A DNA stretch of 64,000 nt from Vicia villosa. Taxonomy: Eukaryota; Streptophyta; Magnoliopsida; Fabales; Fabaceae. Made by a program: the position numbers and the translations under genes. The notes under the pieces are model-generated. The model was not told where the DNA came from. It saw only the letters and a list, made by a program, of their open reading frames with translations, and did not search any database. This document shows, piece after piece, positions 53,709 through 64,000 of the stretch. The stretch spans positions 64,616,336 through 64,680,335 of the forward strand of contig NC_081183.1 of the NCBI RefSeq assembly GCF_029867415.1, read 5' to 3'. Numbering within the stretch: position 1 is the first letter of the stretch; the number at the start of each line of letters is the position of its first letter.

Positions 53709-56480
53709 AAGGAATTGAGAAAGACGTGCAGATAGAAATAAATCCTATCTTTACAGGTAGAACCTCCTTCACTCTTGTGGCAAAATCAATTTTTACTCAC
53801 AATTCATGAATCCTTGCCAATCTATCTATTACAACTCGTCTGAAAAAGAAAAATTATGGCAAATAAATCGATGTAATAAATCAACTTTATCCTTATTTAC
53901 TATGTAGATATTCAAATTAGCTAAGCTAATAATTATCATGAAGCAGCAATTATCTTCTATGCACAAGATAAGATATTATTTTAAATTTACATTGACGGAA
54001 AACACTAAATATCTCTATAAATTTTCACGCTGACCTCTGCATTAAGCCTGATGAATTTCATATCAATATGCTTTTAGGAAAGGGACATTAAGTGTTTATC
54101 CATTATGCTGAGAGCATTTGTGAATACAACAAACATAAGCACACGTAATTGTTTCTTAGTTTATATAGAGAAAATATTAAATACGTCAAAAGACAATGTA
54201 AATCAATGTTGTTAACTCACTTTGTATTGGTTTTTAATTGATTTATCTTTCTAAAACTTGGCATATATTTAACGAAGTCACTCCTCCTTATCATCATACA
54301 CATTAGAGAACAACCATTGGTTATCATGAATTCAAACATGAAAATATATTAATATTGAAAATATTTAATTGATGAAGGGGCGAAAAGTCCACTAAGGTAG
54401 AGCCTATTGAAAAAAATGTAATCAATCACTCAAAATTTTCGGTAAGTTTAGTTTGTGAAATTTTTGCCCATATGAAGCTAAATTAAATTAAGAATTGGAT
54501 ATAAAAGAAGGAAGATTCTAAGGTGAAGTCATTAAAATGACTTTTTTTTTTTGTTGAAAAAGTTACGTTATGGCCAATCAGAATTGTACCCTAAGTCCTA
54601 GAATGTCACATAGAACTATATCATATATGCCATTTTATATGTAACTTTATAGTTATGAATATTGTAATTAAGTCCCTAACATATTAATATTGTTTTTAAA
54701 TTTTAATTGATATTATGAAAATCAATTAAAATAATAATAAATTACATCGATGTGAATTTCATCTTCCTCACTTCATCAACACCATATTCATTTTCCATAT
54801 CTAACTTGAAACCATAATTTCGTGTTTGTCCGCCATTTTCGAAGAACTTCTTAGTAAGAGCTTTACTGTTTCTCAAACGCATAAATATATAAACCTTGGG
54901 AATATTTCATGCACAGAACAAATTATAAAGAATGTAACACTTATAGAAAATAGAAAATTTTACACAAAAGAGTCCCACTGGACTTGCCAATTTGTTTACC
55001 TGTGATTTTGGTAAACAATCACTTAGCTTTAAATAATTACTTGTAGGATCAAACTAGAAAATCCTAGAACATTTTGTGCGTAATTTCTCCAAAAAAAAAG
55101 TGTTTGGATGTTGTTGAAAGTAAAAAGGCGAGTTTGAAAATGAGAGGAAATTGAGAGTTTCGACTGTGTCGAAGTCTAATATGCAAGAGACTATAATTTA
55201 AAATAAAAGGCTGAAAAAAGGCAAGTAAAGTAAATAAAAATGCTTTGATTAAATTTCTCGCTTTGACGTGGGTACTTTGAGTTTTACAAAGATTTTACAA
55301 TACCTTGAATTCTAACACTAGAGCAACTATATATTCTAATGCAGATATAACTGACTACAACGACTATGTTTTCACTATTTGACACATAACCTACTGCATA
55401 GTTCCCAACCTTCTAACTTCCTTCCAAACATCTTTAATGTATGGATAAAGTCAAAAAAATATTTACTCAATCTAATCTCTTTATCTTGTCTCTACCGTCG
55501 TTGTCGACAATTCATCTCGTCGAGCTTATGAGAACAATACACTCATAATTATGAAGAATATACTAAGTCCCAAAACTTAGCGTTAGTGTGTCGAACCTGA
55601 CATCAATGGTTGAAGACCATTCCTGTCAAACATATCATCAAATGTTCTCATTTTTACTAAGTATTATCTCAACACCATCTTCCTTCTTTGGACTCATCAA
55701 AGCCTAAATCTTTTATTTCTTTAAAAAATTACATCCCCTCACAACTTTAAGACACTTTCAGTGTTACAAAATTAATTAGTTAACTTATATTGATAACAAC
55801 CTAACATAAAGAGACTCACATATTCGAGTGACCCATTCAACTCGATAATATAAAAACATCTCGACTCATTTTAATTAAATTCGTTCAAATTTAGATCTTA
55901 TCCAATCAATCAATTCAAATGAAGTGATTTAGTTTAAATAAAATATTTATGATTTTAAACTTTTAAAACTGCATAATCATTTAATATGAACTATACTGTA
56001 ATTCATATCGATTAAAAAAAAAAAGGTTTCCATGTCGATACGACAGCGTAAGAAGAGGTTGAGTTGTCCGAGTTCTCGTAGACTGAGAGTATAAGAGAGC
56101 AGGTGTTAAGGCGAATTAATCCCCGCGTCCTGGCCCTTCCTCTCCCAGCTCTGTGTTCTACCTTTTTTTTTTCTTTCTTTTTTTCCTTTAATCATTTTTA
56201 TTATTATAATATACACCTTTGTTTTCATAGGTTTCAAATCGTTTTTATCCAAAATTTCGCAGAGCTTTGAGGGTTAGGAGGTGTGGATTCAATCCAATAT
56301 TAATCCTGTTCTGCGTTTCCCACCTGTGTCACCGTTTCGATCAATCCTTTCTTGTTTTCATTTTCTTCCGGTAGATTTAGGGTTTCATACTTTCTTTCTT
56401 TCTTTATCAATAGTGTGATTGATTACGTTTTAAGAACCAACAACACCATAGCATAACGATTCTTGTCTCAGATTTAAGAA
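53709..56480. other. Intergenic region and promoter/leader of the WD40 gene
   Basis: No ORF with family features. AT rich, with scattered poly-T and poly-A. From about 56100 the sequence becomes pyrimidine rich (CCTGGCCCTTCCTCTCCC, then T/C runs to 56420), as in a plant 5' leader. The transcription start and TATA box cannot be set with confidence. Confidence 0.45.
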
Positions 56481-59400
56481 ATGGAAAAGAAAAAAGCGAC
56501 GGTACCTCTTGTTTGTCACGGTCACTCTCGTCCAGTTGTTGATCTCTTTTACAGTCCTGTTACTCCCGATGGCTTCTTCCTTATTAGCGCCAGCAAAGGT
56601 ATCAATTCTTGATTTTGTTTCTTGGTTTCATATTTTATGGATCTGATTTTCATATGGCGGAATACCACAGATCCTAATGTTTTGTTTTGTTTTGTTTGTA
56701 TGAGTAGATGCTAGCCCTATGCTGAGGAATGGAGAGACTGGAGATTGGATTGGAACATTTGAAGGCCACAAAGGTGCAGTTTGGAGTTGCTGTTTGGATG
56801 CTAATGCTCTGCGGGCTGCAACTGCTTCTGCTGATTTCTCAACGTAACTAATCATACTACTTGTCTTTCCTATAATCTTTTTGGTTATGTTTCACTATCT
56901 CCTGATTTCAGTTAATTTGTTTGTTAAATGATAATTCATTTCAACATAGATAGGATACATCCCATTTAGTTGAGTTAATCACTGCTGCTTTTGACCTATC
57001 GACATGTTTGTGCTCCTATCATCTGCGCACGGAATATCCATAAACTCAATTCTTAAATAAGTAAGAGTTTGCCTTATACCATATGAGGATTCTACCATCG
57101 TTGGTCGTCCATGGTGCACTATATTTCTTTCACATCTTATCATAGTCTCTCCATACTGTATCCCACTTCCTCTTTCTCCCCACTTTCTTATGCTGCTGCA
57201 CTTTGTCATGCACTTGCTTTGTGGTGCATTGGGCGTTCTTCTTCGTGCCTTCCAAAACTGGTTTCTTAAGAGTGAGTGGGAGAGAAGATTCTAGAACCAG
57301 TGGAGGATAAAGGGAGGACTCTATAAAGGAAGGGACGGATAACTGAAAATCAATTTGGTTGCTAGTTTTAGATTAAGGGGAGAAGTTTCTTATCTCTCAT
57401 AATTAGCTTCGTCTTTTACGATCTTGTTAGGAGCTTGCTCTGTTCACTTTTGTAACTTTCTATTACTTAATTTTTTTTCCGCTGCTTCTTTTATTGATCT
57501 GAACTGAATAGAAAAGTTATTCTCTAGTTGTATGGAGAGTACTTCCCTAAATTCAGTTTACATTTCAATATCTTTTTGGTTCCTGTCAAATAATACTAAT
57601 TATTAAGTATTAATTGTTCAAAGGCTTGTGGAACCCTCCTTCCCTCCCTTAAAAGTTAGCTATTAAAGGCGAAAGAACCAAGCCACTTAAATACTCTATG
57701 AGCAATAGCATTCCATACTACTCCATGCGGGACTTGGGCATTTCATAGTACTCAATGCGAACTTGGACTGAAGTTGTTGTTGTGTGGTTTTATACAAGAT
57801 CCGCTGCCGTGAATGTGGCCCAGGCATCTAGTTTTTGTCCTCATGCATCATTACCACTTGGATGTATTTGATGCAATTTTCCACAATATCAAGGATAACA
57901 ACACAACTGTGATGTGACTGCAATTGCAATTTAAAGTTTGACCTCCTTACATCAAAGTTTTAAGTTTCTACATACAGTACACTGAGATTGCATTGATTCC
58001 TGCCAAATGAGTTCTCATATAGGATTGAGACTGTTCGGTCACCTAAAACATTGCATGAGTATGTGAGTTAGAGTGCAAGCTTAACAATTTAGTATGTGAA
58101 TGTAATAAATTTAAATTCTTAAACCAAAATGCATTCCACTCATTTAGTTGATTCAAAAATGAAAATTGGTGTAATAAATCAATCTTGTTTTTTATTATGA
58201 TATCCAATCCAAATTCAGGAAGTGGTATTTGAATCAATTTAATTTTTTTCATCATGCATACAGAAAATATGTTCCGCTCTTTAATGGTTTCAAATCTTTT
58301 GTGTTTCTGTTAAACCTTTCATTTTTACTCTAGTCATTCTTGTGACATCTTCTGTTTCACTAGCATTTTTTTTGCCACAGCTGCTTCACAGTAAATTCTG
58401 CCATTATATACTCTTGCATTATTCTTTTGGCATCAGTCTCTTGTATGATTTGATTTTGACATTGCTACTTGCTTGATATTTCACATCATATCAAAAAGTA
58501 ATTGCAGTTTGATTTTAAAGTAATTGCAGTTTGATTTTAAAGTAATTGCAGTTTGATAAATATTGACACATCATATCCTTTGATTTTATGCAGCAAAGTT
58601 TGGGACGCATTAACTGGAGACGAGTTACATTCTTTTGAGCATAAGCACATTGTTAGAGCATGTGCTTTTTCTGAGGTAGTATTGATGTTTGTGTTACCCT
58701 GTCACCAATCACTTTATTGGTTTTTGCTTTTATTCGTTTTGGTTAATGGAATAAAGTCACTGGTTGCAAAAACACATTTTACATTTTTATGGTTACATCA
58801 CTCTGGCCTTGCTGGTTTTTTAATACTTTTGTGTAGTTTCTTTGAGTGTATGTGATATCCTTAGAAGTTCTCTTTGCAATTTTCAATTTCTTCCTCTACT
58901 TTGCTTTCTCTATCAAATTTTCTCAGCAAGTTTTTAATTATGAGCTATTCTAAATATAAATAAGCAATTCCCTGGATAGATTTAGATAATTGATAATGCA
59001 TAATATATATTCTGTTCAAATTTGGATGCCACAATGATGCTTGTTCTTTATCTGAGACTGGTCGACAAACACTTGTTTGTTCATATGAATTGATGGCAGG
59101 ATACTCACCTTTTGCTCACTGGGGGAGCTGAGAAAATTCTCCGAATTTATGATTTAAATCGGCCTGATGCACCACCCAAAGAAGTGGATAAATCCCCTGG
59201 TTCAGTCAGGAGTGTTGCATGGCTTCATAGTGACCAGACAATTTTGAGTTCATGCACTGATATGGGAGGTGTCAGGTATAAAGCTTATTTAGCCATCCGA
59301 TGACATTTGTCTGTGGATATGGTTTTGGTATATAAGCGTGCTTATTTTATTTTTAAACTTTGGTATTAACAAGAAGCTTGGATTCTATATTGTACTGAAT

Positions 59401-60419
59401 CTAATTCATAATTCACAGGCTATGGGATGTAAGAACTGGTAAGATAGTCCAAACACTTGACACCAAATCACCTATGACTAGTGCTGAAGTGAGTCAGGAT
59501 GGTCGTTATATTACAACAGCTGATGGTTCTACAGTCAAGTTTTGGGATGCAAATCAGTAAGTAGCCAAAAGCTTTAGTTGGTCAGTTTCTTTTTTAATAT
59601 TCTGCCTTTTGGTTCACAGTATCTTTCACCTGTAATTTTCAGCTATGGATTGGTGAAGAGCTATGATATGCCGTGTACTGTGGAATCAGCTTCATTGGAG
59701 CCCAAGTTTGGGAACAAGTTTGTTGCTGGGGGAGAAGACTTGTGGGTTCATGTTTTTGATTTCCATACTGGCAATGAGATTGGTAAGTCATTAAACATTA
59801 AGTTGCTTTTTTATGTTCCAATTTAGGCTGAAATAGCACTTAAGTCATGTAGCATACACCAATTTTGACTTTTGTCCCTACAAATCATTCCAGCAGGTTT
59901 GAGTCTGTGAAAAATAAAAATATTTGTTTTTGGTCCGTGTTGTTTAGTTTCAGGTGAATAATATTGATTTCAGTCATACAAATGTTATAGGACCTAAAAC
60001 CAAAACAATATCGACCAAATTATACTTCCTGTGTCAGGGAGTTAAACCAACAAGAATATATACTCAAGTACTAAACTGATTTTGATAAGTTAACTGGTTT
60101 TTTTAGTTTGTTTGAATTTGGTTGTGATATTTTGATAAATCTTGTGATGGCAGCATGCAACAAAGGCCATCACGGTCCTGTACACTGTGTCCGTTTCTCT
60201 CCTGGAGGAGAATCATATGCATCAGGATCTGAGGATGGAACCATCAGAATATGGCAAACAGGCCCATTGACTCCTGGTGAACCAGAGGGTTTATCACCAA
60301 ATGGATCCTTAGAAAAGGAGAAGGCAAATGCAGAGGAGGATGTTTCACGCAGAATTGAGGGTTTTCATATTGCAGATGAGAAGTCCAAGGGAAAAGAAGA
60401 GGCGGGGGATGAGTCATGA
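56481..60419 (+). CDS. WD40-repeat protein, STRAP (serine-threonine kinase receptor-associated protein) homologue
   Basis: Seven coding exons: 56481-56598, 56708-56843, 58594-58675, 59100-59275, 59419-59556, 59643-59782, 60154-60419. All introns are GT...AG and the joined length is 1056 nt, giving 351 aa. Reading through the joins gives continuous WD40 repeats ending in KVWD, RIYD, RLWD, KFWD, HVFD and RIW. GHSRPV, GHKGAV and GHHGPV mark blade starts, so a single seven-blade propeller is expected. The start ([20 protein letters not shown]) and length fit plant STRAP-like proteins. In animals STRAP works in TGF-beta signalling and, as Unrip, in the SMN complex; the plant role is not shown here. 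The C-terminal 60 residues are charged ([25 protein letters not shown]). No lesion is seen. Confidence 0.92.
56844..58593 (+). other. Intron 2 of the WD40 gene (1750 bp)
   Basis: Much longer than the other introns. It ends with TTTGATTTTATGCAG. Just before that, a 22-bp unit (AGTAATTGCAGTTTGATTTT and AA) is repeated 2.8 times at 58498-58558, and each copy contains TTGCAG, a possible acceptor. A 76-aa minus-strand frame near 57000-57200 has no family features. Confidence 0.8.
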
Positions 60420-60869
60420 TACTAATAATAATTGCACCCTTTTGCCTGCGTTGTTTTACAATTTTAGCATGTTATCTGAATCGTGGGCCTTCTAATATAC
60501 ATGATTAGTATACACTAAATTTTGTAAGTTTTAGCTGTATCGAACATTTAATGAATTGATGAGCCGGATAAATGATAGTTAAGTTTTGTTTGTTATAATT
60601 TCTGGGAGTTTGATGAGCTGGAAATAGCTTTATATTGTTCTTAGTAAATAAGTAATGATTACGATGAGTAAAACAGAAATAGTTAGCCCTCTAGCTGTTT
60701 TTCGTTCAGTCGCTGTAGGGGTGGAAATAGACTAACATAAAAGGCCTATTCTAATGGCCTATTATAGTTTTTTTTGGTTTGATCTGATTTTTTTAAAAGT
60801 CTGATCTGATTTAAAAATCTATTTAATAGTTTGTTTTTGGGTCCGTTTGTTTTGTTTTTTTTTTTAAAA
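60420..60869 (+). other. 3' flank of the WD40 gene
   Basis: Probable 3' UTR followed by AT-rich sequence. Several AATGA/AATAA-like words are present; no single poly(A) signal stands out. A T-run (60850-60865) adjoins the Helitron-like end. Confidence 0.4.
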
Positions 60870-61334
60870 CTAGCAAAGGACCCGTGCATTCGCACGGGTC
60901 ACGTAAAATCGATGAATATTAAATAAATATTATATAGTTATGATTAAAAAATGTATATTAATTTATACGAATTAACAGAAAAAAATTTCAATGTTGATTG
61001 TCATACAAATATTAATTTAATTTATAAAGTTGTAGTAGTTGTTAGGATATATATAGATTTGTTAATTGCTATTAAACCAAATATATGGTAGAAAAACAGG
61101 TTTGTCCCGTCGGACATGCCTGTAATTTTTATAATTGTTTATAAATTTAATTTTACAATTTATATTAACAAATATTATGAAATAAAATATATTATATACC
61201 AAAAAGACATATTGGTTTAATAATTTGATTAGATTTAATAAATTAAATAATATTATGTTTGTTAAATTTGTGCAGTAATTTAGAAGTTATATGCTAAGTA
61301 ATTCAGAAGTTATTAAATAAATATATAACGATGG

Positions 61335-61404
<70 letters not shown>

Positions 61405-61620
61405 AATTAAAAAGAACAAATATTTGAAATTATAACTGTCATATAAATATTAATTTTATCTAGTTAGAAATATATACTTTAATAGAAAAATAAATGAAAT
61501 AATTAAGTAGTCATCCACCCGTGCGTTCGCATGCATCATACAATATGTTATAAATCTACTATGAGTAGTCATCTACCCCGCGTTCGCACGGATTGCACAA
61601 TGTTATAAATAATAGATAAA
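60870..61620 (-). mobile_element. Helitron-like 3' end with related degenerate copies
   Basis: On the minus strand a perfect 9-bp hairpin (arms GACCCGTGC and GCACGGGTC, four-base loop, 60879-60900) lies 5 bp before CTAG (60870-60873), followed by T. This is the layout of a Helitron 3' terminus. Two imperfect versions (CACCCGTGCGTTCGCATG near 61517 and CCCCGCGTTCGCACGG near 61577) lie to the right. A 5' TC end could not be found, so the right limit is nominal. Confidence 0.5.
61338..61401. repeat. (AT)n microsatellite
   Basis: A continuous 64-base AT/TA dinucleotide run. Confidence 0.97.
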
Positions 61621-62563
61621 TATAATATATGTGATTATACTTATTTGATTTGCTAACCGATACCAAATTTTGTTTATTGTCACTTATACCTCTATATTAT
61701 TATAAGCATTTGAAATCTTTTTCACTTATTTTAAATAAAAATTTCAATATATTTAATAGATATATGTTTTCAAAAATATCGTTATAGATTAATATGTACA
61801 TATCAAAAATAAAGGAAATAATTAAGAAGTTATATATCAGTAGTAAATAAATATAATATAGTGATGGTTAAAATTGTAAATAAAATATATACAGATTATA
61901 AGTAAATTAATATAATATAGTGATGGTTAAAAATGTATATAAAATGCAAAAAGAATACCAAGTTTTTGTTTTTATAAGAAATTATGTATTCATCCATCAT
62001 AATTATTTCATGTTAAATAAATTTTTGATTAATTACGTTATGTTAAGGTAACGACAATTAATATAAGGATGAATTATTGTGGATTTTGACTATGAAGTGT
62101 AATAATGAAATATATTAATGGGAATACATGTATTAAAAAATAAAAAAGATTTTCCTTTTTATTATTTTAAATTGAAATACATGTATAAAAAAATTAACAA
62201 TGTTCAGCTTCAAACCTCAAAGAAACTGAGGAAAAATTAGGTGACTTTACCTCTTCTAAGAGCATCTTTAATGGGAGCAACTAAAATGGATAAACTAAAG
62301 TACTTTTTTGGGCCCAAAGTGATTTGTAGAATTTAAAAAATTTATAATTAATTTGGGTAGTTTTTATTTTAATGGTGGTTGTTTATAAATAACCAAAATT
62401 TGATTCCACGTTTTCTATTTTTTTATTTGTGGGCCTAGGTATTATTATCATTAATTAGGTAGCAATTCAATAATTATGGATGCAAAATAATAAATAGAGG
62501 TAGGATTTAGCAGTTGATAGAATTGAAAAACACTATTATCACATTATTAATATTATTATCTGC

Positions 62564-62564
<1 letters not shown>
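61621..62564. other. AT-rich intergenic sequence with diverged short duplications
   Basis: TATAATATAGTGATGGTTAAAA recurs in variants at 61855 and 61913, and less clearly near 60940 and 61325, suggesting tandem or nested copies of one AT-rich element. GAGCATCTTTAATGGGAGCA near 62260 resembles common MITE-flank wording, but no terminal inverted repeats were found. Confidence 0.4.

Positions 62565-62653
<89 letters not shown>
62565..62653. repeat. (TTA)n microsatellite
   Basis: About 30 uninterrupted TTA units. Confidence 0.97.
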
Positions 62654-62655
<2 letters not shown>

Positions 62656-63818
62656 TTTGTTGGTGAAAAATATATGAACCAATTATATGAAATTATCTAT
62701 AAATTATAGGATGTTATTCTAACATGACTCAAGTATGATATTTAAAACCAATGTGAGTCATTGTCAAAGTCTAAAATGGTGATATTTATAAGTATAACTG
62801 ATAATATTTTATCAAAAATTGAAAAATATATTACTATAATTTTTGGATAAATTAAAATTTTGATATAATTTATTATTGTCATTCAATTATTGTCTTCCTA
62901 TTTTTTATTGTCATGCAATTAATACTTTCATATTTTCATTCTATTATTGTTTTTTTGTAAATAATATAGGTATTTGTTATATAAATTGAATGATAACTGA
63001 TAAGCAATTAAATTAAAATTTTCCTATTTTATAAATACGATTTTTTTATTAGTTAAAAAAATAAATTAATTATTGAAGAAGAAATTAAAAAATACTATAT
63101 TATTGAAGAATAAAATTATTAATGAAAGAAAATGTATTATTTTTAAGTAACAAAATATATTGAAAAATAAATTAATTATGGAATGAGAGATTATAAAATA
63201 ATATATTATTTAAAAATATATAATTAACAATGTATAAATTCAATAACTATGGATGCAAACTTATAATTATGGTTATGAAAATTACTCTCTAAATTAGTTT
63301 AATTTAGATATACTAATTGGTAAATAATTAATTACGTATGAATTCAATAACTGGATGCAAAATTATAATAATGGTTATAACAATCACCCTCTAAATTAGT
63401 TTATTAGTATTTATTATTATTCGTTGTTAAAAATTATATGATATAACATGACATTAAGGTTAATTGTAATTATTAAAAATGGAACAAAATAAAATTTAAT
63501 TCATCTCATTTGAATCAATGGAATGAAGAATATAATAATTACAATAATATCACATGACATTAGTGGTAAAGAGAGTGATTTCGGACATGCTTAGACACAA
63601 AGTCCACATGATCAAACTGAAAAAAACTACAAAAACAACAAAAAAAAATAAAGTGGGTCGTTGGGTTAGTGGTGATGGACCGGGTAAAGGAATCCAAGAC
63701 CCAAACAAAATTTGTATTATGAGTGGCCGCTGCAACTTGCATGCACGCACATGGTCTTGGAAAAAGTCCACATTAAATTCAAATAATGGCCATTAACAAA
63801 CCAATTAAAAAGTAAAAT
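62654..63818. other. AT-rich intergenic sequence
   Basis: A segment of about 65 bp (AATTCAATAACTATGGATGC and on to CTCTAAATTAGTTTA) is present at 63237 and again at 63340 with small changes; its first part also occurs near 62466. From 63550 to 63780 sequence complexity rises, with ORFs on both strands but no family features. It may be the upstream region of a gene starting at 63819. Confidence 0.4.
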
Positions 63819-64000
63819 ATGGAAAAAGCAATCAACAAAACCACAATTCTCTCTCCTCAACTTTCATTTTCTCGTCGATTCTTTCTTCCTCCACTGAGTT
63901 ACGCTTCCAACTCTGCTTTAAAAAATGTGTTTCTTTTAAACAACTCTAATAACAAAATAAATAAATTATCACTACCAAACTTAATTCAAATGACCAATTT
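63819..64000 (+). CDS. Possible first exon of a gene running off the right edge
   Basis: ATG 63819 opens a frame with no stop to the window end (60 codons). The first 40 residues (MEKAINKTTILSPQLSFSRR, then FFLPPLSYASNSALKN) are Ser/Arg/hydrophobic and almost free of acidic residues, like an organelle transit peptide. The DNA is less AT rich than its left flank. No family is recognised, and a chance frame in a 5' leader is equally possible. Confidence 0.25.
   Translation, partial: MEKAINKTTILSPQLSFSRRFFLPPLSYASNSALKNVFLLNNSNNKINKLSLPNLIQMTN

Noticed and set aside
53627..53809. 60-aa ORF
   Set aside because: Crosses the SINE 3' end and target duplication; chance frame.
56979..57209. 76-aa minus-strand ORF in intron 2 of the WD40 gene
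   Set aside because: No family resemblance, no start context, in an intron of the opposite strand.
62236..62530. MITE
   Set aside because: Wording such as GAGCATCTTTAATGGG is suggestive, but no terminal inverted repeats or target duplication could be found.

Overview
This is nuclear DNA of a flowering plant, almost certainly a legume of the pea/vetch/lentil tribe (Fabeae). It carries Ogre-type (Tat lineage) Ty3/gypsy retrotransposons with a 5.1 kb LTR, an extra ORF1 before gag and an Arg-tRNA-type primer site. It also carries a Fabeae-style CACTA transposon, SIRE/Maximus-like Ty1/copia elements, a SINE, and one intron-rich eukaryotic gene. The species cannot be fixed from the sequence alone.

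Layout. (1) 1-3667: the 3' end of an Ogre (element A): integrase C-terminus, a long repeat-rich 3' UTR, polypurine tract, and the start of its 3' LTR. (2) ~3668-6176: the left part of a CACTA (En/Spm) transposon that interrupts that LTR, with AGCGCTTTT-type subterminal repeats and the first transposase exon. (3) 6177-6276: a 100-N assembly gap. (4) 6277-25284: a young Ogre (element B): 3' part of the 5' LTR, primer site, decayed ORF1, gag, protease, a probable intron, RT/RNase H, second RNase H plus integrase, 3' UTR and complete 3' LTR. (5) 25287-33331: a Ty3/gypsy element (C) with both LTRs, primer site and polypurine tract but no coding capacity. (6) 33600-42032: a Ty1/copia element (D) flanked by the target duplication ATGTT, with gag, protease, integrase, RT, RNase H and an extra 3' ORF. 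(7) 33332-33599 and 42033-48396: an older minus-strand Ogre-like element (E) into which C and D inserted. (8) 48397-52918: minus-strand fragments of other retroelements (F, G, H). (9) 53458-53708: a SINE with target duplications. (10) 56481-60419: the one recognisable host gene, a seven-exon WD40 protein of the STRAP family, intact at 351 aa. (11) 60420-64000: AT-rich flank with a Helitron-like end, microsatellites and a possible first exon at the right edge.

The insertion order can be read from the junctions. E is older than C and D. Ogre B is youngest and sits 2 bp outside the left LTR of C; this explains why C shows only two of its five expected left target-duplication bases.

The most unusual signal is not a gene. 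The untranslated parts of the Ogre elements (LTR leader, the stretch just after the integrase stop, the 3' UTR and the polypurine tract) are built from arrays of short inverted repeats. Within each array, and between elements A, B and E, stem arms change in matched pairs while loops or internal loops stay fixed. This is what a set of selected RNA hairpins would look like. It was read by eye and needs a covariation test.
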